DNA of 7,065 nucleotides from Candidatus Aenigmatarchaeota archaeon (lineage in GTDB: Archaea; Aenigmatarchaeota; Aenigmatarchaeia; QMZP01; QMZT01): assembly GCA_023128965.1 (NCBI GenBank), contig JAGMCY010000122.1, positions 1-7,065 of the forward strand, in the 5' to 3' direction. A program made the translations under genes and the position numbers. The notes under the pieces are model-generated. The model did not search any database and had not been told where the DNA came from. It saw only the letters and a program-made list of their open reading frames with translations. Positions 1 through 4,495 of the stretch are shown here, in pieces; position 1 is the stretch's first letter; every line of letters begins with the position of its first letter.

Positions 1-893
1 GCCTTCTCGAGCAAACCCTGGAGATCGCCGTAACCTATCACCCTCGAGACGAACCTTTTCGGGTCGTATTCCTCGAACGCGTCTAACTTCTCCCCCACCC
101 CTATCATACGGACGTTTGATTCGGAAACGCTCGCCGCAGCCAGCGCTCCTCCTCCCCTGGCTGTTCCGTCAAGTTTCGTGACTATCAGGCCAGTTATCCC
201 GACGAGCTTGTTGAACTCCTCGGACTGCTTCCTCGCGGCTTGCCCTATGTCAGCCGGGATCACGAGAAAAACCTCGTCCGGTTTTATGATCTCACCCAGC
301 TTTTTCAGTTCCTTTGCCAGCTTGTTGTCCAAAGCGTCCCTCCCTGCCGAGTCGAAAATCAGAACGTTTTCCTTCGCCTTTTTAACCGCGTTCTTGGCGA
401 TATCCTCCGGTTTCTTCCCCTCAAAATACACAGGGGTCTCAACCTGCTTCCCTATCTGTTTAAGTTGATCCTGCGCAGCAGCCCTATGCGTGTCGCAGGC
501 GACGAGAGCAACGGACAACCCCCTTTTCTTGAACCATCTCGCCAGTTTACCGCACGTAGTCGTCTTCCCGGAACCGAACAACCCTATCAGGAGGATTTTC
601 TGATTTCCTAATGAAAGCTTCCCCCCTTCCTTCCCGAGAAGCGAAACGATCTCCTCATACAGGGTCTTTACGAAATACTCCTTGAGCGTCATACCCTTAG
701 GAGGAGCCTTCAGGACCTTGTCCTTTATGTTTTGGGAAATCTCGGAAACCATCCGGACATCCACATCCGATTGTATAAGCGTTCTCTGGAGATCGCGGAT
801 TATCGATTCAACCGCTTCCTTGTCGACGACGCCTAGTCCCATGACTCTTTTGAAAACCCCCTTCACTCCTGATCCGAACTTGTCCAGCACCAT
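1..893 (-). CDS. srp54: Signal recognition particle GTPase SRP54, N-terminal part (C-terminus outside window)
   Basis: SRP54 binds signal peptides on 7S-RNA-bound ribosomes and docks with FtsY through paired GTPase domains. 297 complete codons are visible. The N domain (about residues 1-88) begins MVLDKFGSG. The G domain shows G1 GLFGSGKTTT (104-113), CDTHRAAAQDQL (133-144), DSAGR (181-185) and TKLDGTARGGGAL (239-251), followed by the closing segment with FVSRVIGYGD. The methionine-rich M domain lies past the left edge. The ATG at 893 is supported by GAGG about 5 nt upstream and by the normal N-domain start. Compared with usual family motifs, G1 has F where Q is typical, DSAGR replaces DTAGR, and HRAAAQ replaces the usual YRPAA-type motif, so the protein is divergent but apparently intact. 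It is transcribed away from the neighbouring insertion island. Confidence 0.96.
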   Translation of the reverse strand, partial: MVLDKFGSGVKGVFKRVMGLGVVDKEAVESIIRDLQRTLIQSDVDVRMVSEISQNIKDKVLKAPPKGMTLKEYFVKTLYEEIVSLLGKEGGKLSLGNQKILLIGLFGSGKTTTCGKLARWFKKRGLSVALVACDTHRAAAQDQLKQIGKQVETPVYFEGKKPEDIAKNAVKKAKENVLIFDSAGRDALDNKLAKELKKLGEIIKPDEVFLVIPADIGQAARKQSEEFNKLVGITGLIVTKLDGTARGGGALAAASVSESNVRMIGVGEKLDAFEEYDPKRFVSRVIGYGDLQGLLEK

Positions 894-924
894 AGCGAAC
901 CTCTAAGTTTATAAGTTCACATTC

Positions 925-936
925 ATATATAAATTT
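925..936 (-). promoter_or_regulatory. Probable TATA box for srp54
   Basis: On the minus strand this reads AAATTTATATAT, about 35-40 bp before the srp54 ATG at 893. A start site about 25 bp downstream would leave a leader of roughly 10-15 nt, enough for the GAGG ribosome site. The island's left flanking repeat starts only 7 bp upstream of this box, so the insertion sits just outside the promoter. Confidence 0.6.
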
Positions 937-942
937 GAAATT

Positions 943-952
943 CCGCCTCAAC
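943..952. repeat. Flanking direct repeat, copy 1 (left edge of island)
   Basis: CCGCCTCAAC lies immediately before the GGCTTTG end of element 1. The 9-mer CGCCTCAAC (944-952) recurs exactly at 1649-1657 and 3134-3142, always abutting element ends. This is what a target-site duplication, or a sequence-specific target used repeatedly, would look like. No CAAAGCC precedes this copy, which marks it as the outer left boundary. Confidence 0.8.
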
Positions 953-969
953 GGCTTTGTGTACTAAGT
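953..969. repeat. Left terminal inverted repeat of element 1
   Basis: GGCTTTGTGTACTAAGT pairs with the inverted right end at 1632-1648 (14/17). The outer heptamer GGCTTTG is shared with element 2, while the following TGTA is specific to element 1. Confidence 0.7.
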
Positions 970-982
970 AAGGAAAACGTCT

Positions 983-1046
983 GACCTTTTACAGAGAAGT
1001 GCTATTAGATATGCAAAGCCGACTTTTAAAACCTATTTCCCAAAGA
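983..1046 (+). repeat. Degenerate right-end-like repeats inside the left part of element 1
   Basis: GACCTTTTACAGA (983-995) runs through AGTGCTATTAGATATG into CAAAGCC (1014-1020). This closely resembles the true right end, GACTTTTTACACA followed by CACTATTTACACAAAGCC. A second, weaker copy starts GACTTTTAAAACC at 1021 and continues CTATTTCCCAAAG. Neither is followed by CGCCTCAAC. They may be relics of an earlier miniature element (953-1020) or protein-binding repeats. The second copy also supplies the TATA box for the downstream gene. Confidence 0.5.
1024..1031 (+). promoter_or_regulatory. Probable TATA box of the element 1 operon (leaderless start)
   Basis: TTTTAAAA is centred about 26 bp before the ATG at 1053. 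No Shine-Dalgarno precedes that ATG, so a leaderless transcript starting at or next to the A of ATG fits. Confidence 0.5.
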
Positions 1047-1052
1047 TTTTTC

Positions 1053-1259
1053 ATGAAGATCATACTCTGGATCGGCGTGGGCGCGATACTTCTCGGAGCG
1101 CTTCTCTTTGGAGGATACGGGCTATCCGTCTTCCTTTCAGCTGAGGACATCCCGTTGCCCATAAAGGCAGGCTCGCTCGCCTTCCTCGCAGGCTTCATCA
1201 TTATCATGTTATACCTGGTCATTGACAGGATAAAGGACATAAAGGAGGGAAAAATATGA
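1053..1259 (+). CDS. Small two-helix membrane protein (hypothetical)
   Basis: A 68-residue protein with two clear hydrophobic segments (about residues 3-27 and 37-58) separated by a short loop with SAEDIPLP. It ends in a charged tail, DRIKDIKEGKI, probably cytoplasmic. The frame is open upstream to a GTG at 999, but I chose the ATG at 1053: a TATA-like box lies 26 bp away, and the extra upstream residues are not hydrophobic and come from repeat sequence. The stop overlaps the next start as ATGA, so the gene is translationally coupled to the YbjQ-family gene and the two products probably act together. I do not recognise a specific family. No catalytic motif is visible. Confidence 0.7.
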   Translation: MKIILWIGVGAILLGALLFGGYGLSVFLSAEDIPLPIKAGSLAFLAGFIIIMLYLVIDRIKDIKEGKI

Positions 1260-1570
1260 TAATAAGCACATCACAGGACGTTTCCGGAAAGAAAGTGACC
1301 AAAACCATTGGCGTAGTCACTGGAAGTACCATAAGGGCAAAACATCTGGGAAAGGACATAATAGCTGGTCTCAGGAACATAGTCGGCGGGGAGATTAAGG
1401 AATACACAGAAATGCTGATAGAAGCCAGGAAGGAAGCCCTTCAGAGAATGGAAGAAAACGCAAAGGGCATGGGAGCCGACGCGGTGATAGGTATGAGGTT
1501 CACCACATCAATGGTCACAAGCAACGCAGCAGAAATACTGGCATACGGTACAGCGGTGAAGCTGGGTTAA
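1256..1570 (+). CDS. YbjQ/UPF0145 family protein
   Basis: A 104-residue protein matching the YbjQ-type family (Pfam YbjQ_1, sometimes labelled heavy-metal-binding) over its whole length. Features include GVVTGSTIRAKHLGKDIIAGLRNIVGGEIKEY (residues 19-50, family-typical), a long helix with EARKEALQRMEENAKGMGADAV, and a closing strand AAEILAYGTAVKL. Family members form small ring-like oligomers, and their biochemical role is not settled. No cysteine or histidine cluster is visible here, so I would not claim metal binding. A strong site, AGGAGGG, precedes the ATG, which overlaps the upstream membrane gene by 4 nt. Pairing with a small membrane protein suggests a membrane-associated complex (inference). 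Confidence 0.88.
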   Translation: MIISTSQDVSGKKVTKTIGVVTGSTIRAKHLGKDIIAGLRNIVGGEIKEYTEMLIEARKEALQRMEENAKGMGADAVIGMRFTTSMVTSNAAEILAYGTAVKLG

Positions 1571-1580
1571 TTTGTTAAAT

Positions 1581-1643
1581 ACACAAAATGGTGACTTTTT
1601 ACACAAAAACCCGACTTTTTACACACGAGGCACTATTTACACA
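1581..1643 (+). repeat. Four phased ACACA iterons before the right end of element 1
   Basis: ACACA begins at 1581, 1601, 1621 and 1639, spacings of 20, 20 and 18 bp. Two are within identical GACTTTTTACACA copies (1593-1605 and 1613-1625), one within CACTATTTACACA (1631-1643) that merges into the terminal repeat, and the first is the weaker TTAAATACACA. Spacing near two helical turns would put a bound protein on one face of DNA. The T-runs could also end transcription of the YbjQ-family gene. Confidence 0.7.
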
Positions 1644-1664
1644 AAGCCCGCCTCAACGGCTTTG
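1632..1664. repeat. Junction: right end of element 1, shared 9-mer, left end of element 2
   Basis: The element 1 right terminal repeat is 1632-1648. It abuts CGCCTCAAC (1649-1657), which abuts GGCTTTG of element 2 (1658-1664). The abutting heptamers CAAAGCC and GGCTTTG are perfect inverted repeats around the 9-mer, so the junction could fold as a 7-bp hairpin. The hairpin is probably a by-product of head-to-tail elements, because neither outer flank retains it. Confidence 0.75.
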
Positions 1665-1724
1665 CCCAATAAGTCAGAAAAATAACCTACTTTTTGTGCA
1701 GACGGCATTTTTGCCCAAAAAGTA
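1664..1724. repeat. Left subterminal repeats of element 2
   Basis: GCCCAATAAGTC (1664-1675) and GCCCAAAAAGTA (1713-1724) are two copies of one motif. Their inverted partners lie at the right end of the element (3098-3110 and 3116-3128). Between them TACTTTTTGTGCA (1688-1700) is a third-type variant in the opposite orientation. Confidence 0.65.
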
Positions 1725-1731
1725 TATATTT
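1724..1731 (+). promoter_or_regulatory. Probable TATA box of the element 2 operon (leaderless start)
   Basis: ATATATTT, within AGTATATATTTTTTA, is centred about 25 bp before the ATG at 1752, and no Shine-Dalgarno is present. It directly follows the inner subterminal repeat (1713-1724), so a protein bound to the element end could also control cargo transcription. Confidence 0.6.
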
Positions 1732-1751
1732 TTTATCTATAAATTATCTTT

Positions 1752-2552
1752 ATGAAGAATGACTTTTCAAAAAAATGTATCTCAATTATAAGAAAACATA
1801 TACCAGAAGGATGTGTTGAGCAATCTAAACCTGAATTTGTTAAAAGAAAGGATGGTAGCGATTATACTGATATAGATTTTTATTTTTACAAAGATATAAT
1901 TTTTCCAGAATGTGTATTTAGAATTATTTTTGTTTTTGAGTTTGCTAAACTATCAGAAGATTGGGTAACCCTTAAACCACACAGAAAGGTAAAGGGAAGT
2001 CCACATGGTATTATAGCAGAATCTTCAGATAGGAAACTTACTTTTGTATCTCCAAAGAACGTTTATATGCCATTCAATGATGAGAATTTTTACACAGAAT
2101 GTAAGATACATAAAAAAGATTTCAAAACAGGAAAATTTACCAAAAAAAGTGATTATGTAAATGACGACATAAGAAAGGCTGTAGTAGGTGCCTTAAAATT
2201 ATTGTTTGATGCCAATAACGAATTCATACTTCTTAATAGAAGTTTTATTGTTTATTCATTTGTTGTAACAGAGCAACAAATTAAAGGCCACAGTCCCGTT
2301 TTTAAGTACTATCTGGAAAATGAAATAAAGAAACTCCCGTTCTTAAATAATGTTTCTTTGGAATATCTTGAACCAATTCAAGTACAAATTCTTAATGAAA
2401 AGGAAATTGATATTATACTTCCGGTATTTACACATATTTTCAAGTCTATTGAAGTATTTCATCCAGTAGGTTATGAAGTAATGAGAATGGCATTGGATCC
2501 TCTTGTTGAAGAAATGAAAAAAGATGATATAGAAAGAAAAAAGAAATTATAA
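1752..2552 (+). CDS. Unrecognised cargo protein of element 2
   Basis: A 266-residue soluble, lysine-rich protein that I do not recognise. There is no signal peptide and no membrane segment long enough to call. Visible features are an aromatic/acidic stretch DGSDYTDIDFYFYKD (about residues 35-49), a central LTFVSPKNVYMPFNDENFY, a helical VNDDIRKAVVGALKLLFDA, and a charged C-terminal helix ending DPLVEEMKKDDIERKKKL. No nuclease, recombinase, helicase or zinc-binding motif is evident. The A of the ATG sits about 25 bp from a TATA box, supporting this start. The frame ends three codons into a lysine helix, just past an A-run, while the -1 frame continues the helix naturally to 2662, so the real product may be about 303 residues. 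It lies in one operon with a zinc-ribbon gene. Codon use is strongly AT-biased. Confidence 0.75.
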   Translation: MKNDFSKKCISIIRKHIPEGCVEQSKPEFVKRKDGSDYTDIDFYFYKDIIFPECVFRIIFVFEFAKLSEDWVTLKPHRKVKGSPHGIIAESSDRKLTFVSPKNVYMPFNDENFYTECKIHKKDFKTGKFTKKSDYVNDDIRKAVVGALKLLFDANNEFILLNRSFIVYSFVVTEQQIKGHSPVFKYYLENEIKKLPFLNNVSLEYLEPIQVQILNEKEIDIILPVFTHIFKSIEVFHPVGYEVMRMALDPLVEEMKKDDIERKKKL

Positions 2553-2662
2553 AATTATATGGCAAGGAAATGAAAGAGATAGGAAAATTGCGGGAAAACG
2601 CAACCGATAAAATTAAAAAATTAAGTAATTACATAGAATCAACATTTATGGGAGTTGATTGA
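2528..2662 (+). other. Open -1 frame extending the 1752 gene (frameshift product or broken 3' end)
   Basis: In the -1 frame after the A-run the reading continues KEIIKLYGKEMKEIGKL, then RENATDKIKKLSNYIESTFMGVD, and stops at 2660-2662. Joined to the zero frame, this prolongs the charged helix without a visible break and ends one base before the ATG of the zinc-ribbon gene, typical operon spacing. Read alone, an ATG at 2570 gives a 30-residue peptide. Explanations are a programmed -1 shift, a one-base indel in the A-run, or an independent small ORF. Confidence 0.45.
2537..2543 (+). promoter_or_regulatory. Candidate -1 frameshift slippery site A_AAA_AAG
   Basis: The heptamer AAAAAAG is in the exact X_XXY_YYZ phase of the 1752 frame (codons AAA at 2538, AAG at 2541), the arrangement used in bacterial dnaX. 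The zero frame stops at 2550-2552, shortly afterwards. I see no convincing downstream hairpin or upstream stimulator, and A-runs are common in this AT-rich DNA, so an indel or chance is possible. Confidence 0.35.
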
Positions 2663-2663
2663 A

Positions 2664-2975
2664 ATGGTGGGGGACAAATCAACTATTGAAAAAAGTACTG
2701 TAAAGTGTCCATTCTGCCAAAAAGGAGACATAGACATAACCGAGTATTCTGCTTATTATAGCAATACTTATGCACGTGCTTTTGGTAAAGTAAAAAAGAT
2801 TCCCCTATACCATGAGGGACACATTGAAGTTCACAATAAATGTTCAAATTGCGGTAAATCCAAAAGCGAACTTAAAGAAGTAATAGAGAAAGGTAAAACA
2901 AAAGTTATGACCCACGAAGAACGCATAGCCATGTACAAAAAGAGGGGATTGCCTCTTGTGATTGGTGGGAAATAA
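2664..2975 (+). CDS. Small zinc-ribbon protein
   Basis: A 103-residue protein with two cysteine pairs: KCPFCQKGD (C15, C18) and HNKCSNCGKSK (C60, C63), consistent with one zinc ribbon whose knuckles are split by a 41-residue insert. The C-terminal part THEERIAMYKKRGLPLVIGGK resembles the tail of small archaeal zinc-ribbon proteins (CxNCGKSK followed by HEER and a GLP motif). I recall these from many archaeal genomes but cannot name a family with certainty. An upstream in-frame TTG at 2655 would add MIE. I prefer the ATG at 2664, one base after the -1-frame stop and preceded by GGGAG. It may be a nucleic-acid-binding or accessory protein to the upstream product (inference). Confidence 0.75.
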   Translation: MVGDKSTIEKSTVKCPFCQKGDIDITEYSAYYSNTYARAFGKVKKIPLYHEGHIEVHNKCSNCGKSKSELKEVIEKGKTKVMTHEERIAMYKKRGLPLVIGGK

Positions 2976-3006
2976 TTTTAAGCTTTATTTTTTCTCTTTT
3001 TCCTTT
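2976..3006 (+). terminator. T-rich transcription terminator after the element 2 operon
   Basis: Right after the TAA the plus strand has several T-runs (TTTT, TTTATTTTTTC, TCTTTTTCC). U-rich tracts without a hairpin are the usual archaeal termination signal. Confidence 0.55.
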
Positions 3007-3097
3007 GACTCTTGACGATGCTTCTTTGTTTTTTGGTATTTCTCATAATATTCTAATATCACATTGTGACTTCAGATTTAAGAATGTGTGATTGAAC
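3007..3097. other. AT-rich non-coding tail of element 2
   Basis: I see no convincing gene on either strand here. The stretch separates the cargo operon from the right end repeats. Confidence 0.5.
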
Positions 3098-3133
3098 GAC
3101 TTTTTGGGCAGAAGCTACTTTATGGGCAAAGCC
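3098..3133. repeat. Right end of element 2 (inner repeat plus terminal inverted repeat)
   Basis: GACTTTTTGGGCA (3098-3110) and TACTTTATGGGCA (3116-3128) are 18 bp apart, the same offset as the last two iterons of element 1. The second merges into the terminal CAAAGCC. They are inverted relative to the left-end copies at 1664-1675 and 1713-1724. Confidence 0.7.
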
Positions 3134-3142
3134 CGCCTCAAC
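3134..3142. repeat. Flanking direct repeat, copy 3 (right edge of island)
   Basis: CGCCTCAAC follows the CAAAGCC end of element 2 and is followed by GAAACC, not GGCTTTG, so the array stops here. Removing both elements would leave one 9-mer between GAAATTC and GAAACC. Confidence 0.75.
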
Positions 3143-3147
3143 GAAAC

Positions 3148-3182
3148 CTTTATAAACCCCCAAATTAATAAATATTTATAAA
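3148..3182 (+). promoter_or_regulatory. Promoter region for the 3223 gene
   Basis: Two TATA-like boxes are present: CTTTATAAAC near 3149-3158 and ATATTTATAAA near 3172-3182. The second overlaps the 12-bp palindrome ATAAATATTTAT (3168-3179) and predicts a start near 3200-3205, just ahead of the Shine-Dalgarno. I cannot tell which is used. Confidence 0.5.
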
Positions 3183-3186
3183 TTGA

Positions 3187-3210
3187 CTATTATTAAGTGA
3201 TAAATAATAG
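3187..3210 (+). repeat. Inverted repeat at the transcription start/SD of the 3223 gene
   Basis: CTATTATT (3187-3194) and AATAATAG (3203-3210) are perfect 8-bp inverted arms with an 8-base spacer. The last base overlaps the GAGGTG ribosome site. An operator is more likely than a stable RNA hairpin, because the arms are nearly all A/T. Confidence 0.4.
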
Positions 3211-3222
3211 AGGTGTTGGAAA

Positions 3223-3558
3223 ATGATAAGAGTTGGTAATAAAATATACGAAACAGCTATCACCGATGGACCTATTAAGGCAGGTAGAGATTGTACACAA
3301 CTAAAAGAAGTAATGGATCTGGATAAACTTGGAAGAGGAAATATAACCAAAACGGACAGAGATGGAATTAATTATAGACTAGAATTTCGTTTGCCAAAAG
3401 AAGGATCAATAGTAGGTCAGGACTGTATGACTTGGGTTCCAGAACCAGGGTTCGACGAAATAGCTTATGCCGCAAAGATGGCAAGAGACTATCTTAAAAA
3501 CAAATGGCAAGAGAAAGTTTTACCTACACTAAGAAAAATGGGTGTTTATAGAGAATAG
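3223..3558 (+). CDS. Hypothetical 111-residue protein
   Basis: I do not recognise this family. The protein is soluble, with an N-terminal beta-like stretch MIRVGNKIYETAITDGP, two cysteines (C24, C68), an acidic/aromatic MTWVPEPGFDEIAYAA (about residues 69-84), and a helical basic C-terminus DYLKNKWQEKVLPTLRKMGVYRE. GAGGTG, 7 nt before the ATG, fixes the start, in contrast to the leaderless cargo genes of the two elements. It is AT-rich like element 2 but lies outside the right boundary. It converges on aif2a with only 12 bp between the stops, so transcripts probably overlap. It may be remnant cargo of an older insertion (inference). Confidence 0.7.
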   Translation: MIRVGNKIYETAITDGPIKAGRDCTQLKEVMDLDKLGRGNITKTDRDGINYRLEFRLPKEGSIVGQDCMTWVPEPGFDEIAYAAKMARDYLKNKWQEKVLPTLRKMGVYRE

Positions 3559-3570
3559 GTCTTATACTTT

Positions 3571-4320
3571 TCACTTCTCCAGCTCAAAGCTCGCTTCCCC
3601 GTGTCTTTCGAAATCCTTCACTATCCCTTCTCCGATCGTTCTGACCTTGCTCTCGGTTTCCCTGTAGTTCTTCCCGTTTCCTTCAAGAACGTATTTCGGG
3701 GCTGAGACGTACTGGACGTTTAAACCCTCTTTCTTCGCCTTTGCCAATGCCTTCTTTATCAGTTCGATCCCGTTGGGTTCGCGGGTTATGAGTTTTAACC
3801 GCCCTTTAACGATGAACGTCTTCTCGGCGAAGTTCTTCCGGGCGATCTCCGTGATCGCGTCCGCCCATTTGCCAGGGACACCCTTGCTCTTCAAGAGATC
3901 AGGGGATTTTAGCGAGAACTCGAAAACCTTCGTCAGCGACCCGAATTCCTCGATTAAGAGATTTCCTATTTCCTTCTTTGTCTGCTCGAGGTTCTTCCCC
4001 AGGCTTTTCCCGGCCATTTCCAGCAATTTCTCCGAACGCTTCTCCCTCTTGAACTCATTCAGCTTTCTCGCGGTGTCCTCCCTGTGGACCCTTTTGATCG
4101 AAAGGGAGATGTGGTCAGGATAAGCATCCATTACCCTGCAGACAACGTACTGCCTCTCCTTTATGAATTCGCGGATGTCCCTCACCCACCTGGAAGCGAC
4201 CTCTGAGACGTGAATCAATCCCGTTAGATCATATTCAAGAATATAGGCTATCGCGGAATGGGGATTAATCTTGGTTATCCTGCACACGACAAATTCATTC
4301 CTTTTAGGCAATTTTTTCAT
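3571..4320 (-). CDS. aif2a: Translation initiation factor aIF2 subunit alpha
   Basis: The alpha subunit of the aIF2 heterotrimer that brings initiator Met-tRNA to the small ribosomal subunit. It has 249 residues, slightly shorter than usual. An N-terminal S1 domain (about 9-80) includes GLIHVSEVASRWVRDIREFI and ends HISLSIKRV. It is followed by the helical domain (about 81-165) and the C-terminal alpha/beta domain with IELIKKALAKAKKEG and YVSAPKYVLEG, which contacts the gamma subunit. The tail GEASFELEK is typical. The ATG at 4320 is 3 nt after the rps27e stop, so translation is coupled. It is the last gene of the operon. The nop10 gene that often follows in archaea is absent, and an unrelated convergent gene occupies that place. 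Confidence 0.95.
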   Translation of the reverse strand: MKKLPKRNEFVVCRITKINPHSAIAYILEYDLTGLIHVSEVASRWVRDIREFIKERQYVVCRVMDAYPDHISLSIKRVHREDTARKLNEFKREKRSEKLLEMAGKSLGKNLEQTKKEIGNLLIEEFGSLTKVFEFSLKSPDLLKSKGVPGKWADAITEIARKNFAEKTFIVKGRLKLITREPNGIELIKKALAKAKKEGLNVQYVSAPKYVLEGNGKNYRETESKVRTIGEGIVKDFERHGEASFELEK

Positions 4321-4323
4321 GGC

Positions 4324-4488
4324 TCAGACCTCCGAGACGTCCTCGCTTTTTATTTTCCCCTTCCCCCCTGTGGGTTCTACGAGAACCTCCCCACATACCA
4401 GACACTTAACAGCGCTCGCGGACTTTTCGAACACGACCTGCTCATTTTTGCACTTCTTGCACTTCACCTTCAAGAATTTGGAAACCAT
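4324..4488 (-). CDS. rps27e: Small ribosomal subunit protein eS27 (S27e)
   Basis: A 54-residue zinc-ribbon ribosomal protein. MVSKFLKVKCKKC gives C10 and C13, and AVKCLVCGEVLVEPTGGKGKI gives C29 and C32, with the typical GGK motif. The length is close to the usual archaeal form. The ATG at 4488 is preceded by AAAGGT, 7 nt after the rps24e stop. The stop is 3 nt before aif2a, the common archaeal S27e-aIF2-alpha pairing. Confidence 0.95.
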   Translation of the reverse strand: MVSKFLKVKCKKCKNEQVVFEKSASAVKCLVCGEVLVEPTGGKGKIKSEDVSEV

Positions 4489-4495
4489 TATACCT

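Larger units (their letters stand above)
953..1648. mobile_element. Element 1: cassette-like element with inverted ends, carrying a membrane protein and a YbjQ-family gene
   Basis: The left end GGCTTTGTGTACTAAGT (953-969) and the reverse complement of the right end (1632-1648), GGCTTTGTGTAAATAGT, match at 14 of 17 positions, the first 11 without a break. CGCCTCAAC abuts both ends. The 696-bp unit holds two overlapping plus-strand genes and, before the right end, a run of GACTTTTTACACA repeats. No transposase, integrase or Cas1 is encoded, so if the element moves, the enzyme must come from elsewhere. Its base composition resembles the chromosomal genes more than element 2 does. The mobile nature is inferred from end structure and flanking repeats only. 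Confidence 0.65.
1658..3133. mobile_element. Element 2: AT-rich cassette-like element with inverted ends, carrying an unknown protein and a zinc-ribbon protein
   Basis: The left end GGCTTTGCCCAATAAGT (1658-1674) and the reverse complement of the right end (3117-3133), GGCTTTGCCCATAAAGT, match at 15 of 17, the first 11 unbroken. A second, inner inverted pair is perfect over 12 bp: TGCCCAAAAAGT at 1712-1723 and ACTTTTTGGGCA at 3099-3110. CGCCTCAAC abuts both ends. The 1476-bp unit is clearly AT-richer than element 1 and the chromosomal genes, pointing to a different source. It encodes no recognisable recombinase. Mobility is inferred from ends and flanks. Confidence 0.7.

Noticed and set aside
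178..906. Plus-strand open frames opposite srp54
   Set aside because: The minus strand encodes an unmistakable SRP54 through all motifs. The plus frames have no family resemblance or ribosome sites.
999..1052. GTG start at 999 for the small membrane protein
   Set aside because: It lies inside the degenerate end repeat, has no ribosome site, and adds a non-conserved-looking segment before the first membrane helix.
1642..1664. Integron attC-like site (CGCCTCAAC resembles RYYYAAC with one extra base)
   Set aside because: No GTTRRRY partner or paired R/L boxes surround it, and cassette boundaries fall at GGCTTTG/CAAAGCC rather than at a G/TT cut. The three 9-mers are in flanks, not inside a 60-130-bp folded site.
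1642..1664. Hairpin terminator between operons
   Set aside because: The stem exists only because two elements abut. The same arms occur separately at the outer edges with their own partner far away, which a terminator does not explain.
1581..1724. CRISPR array
   Set aside because: Repeats are about 13 bp, spaced 18-20 bp with no spacer-length unique segments, and they invert between element ends. No cas gene is present.
2517..2523. Earlier AAAAAAG run as slippery site
   Set aside because: It is out of the X_XXY_YYZ phase for the 1752 frame, and a -1 shift there meets TGA at 2525-2527.
943..3142. Casposon or Tn7-like transposon
   Set aside because: No Cas1, TnsA-like or TnsB-like protein is encoded, and the 9-bp flanking repeat is shorter than casposon duplications. 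Only the general end layout is similar.
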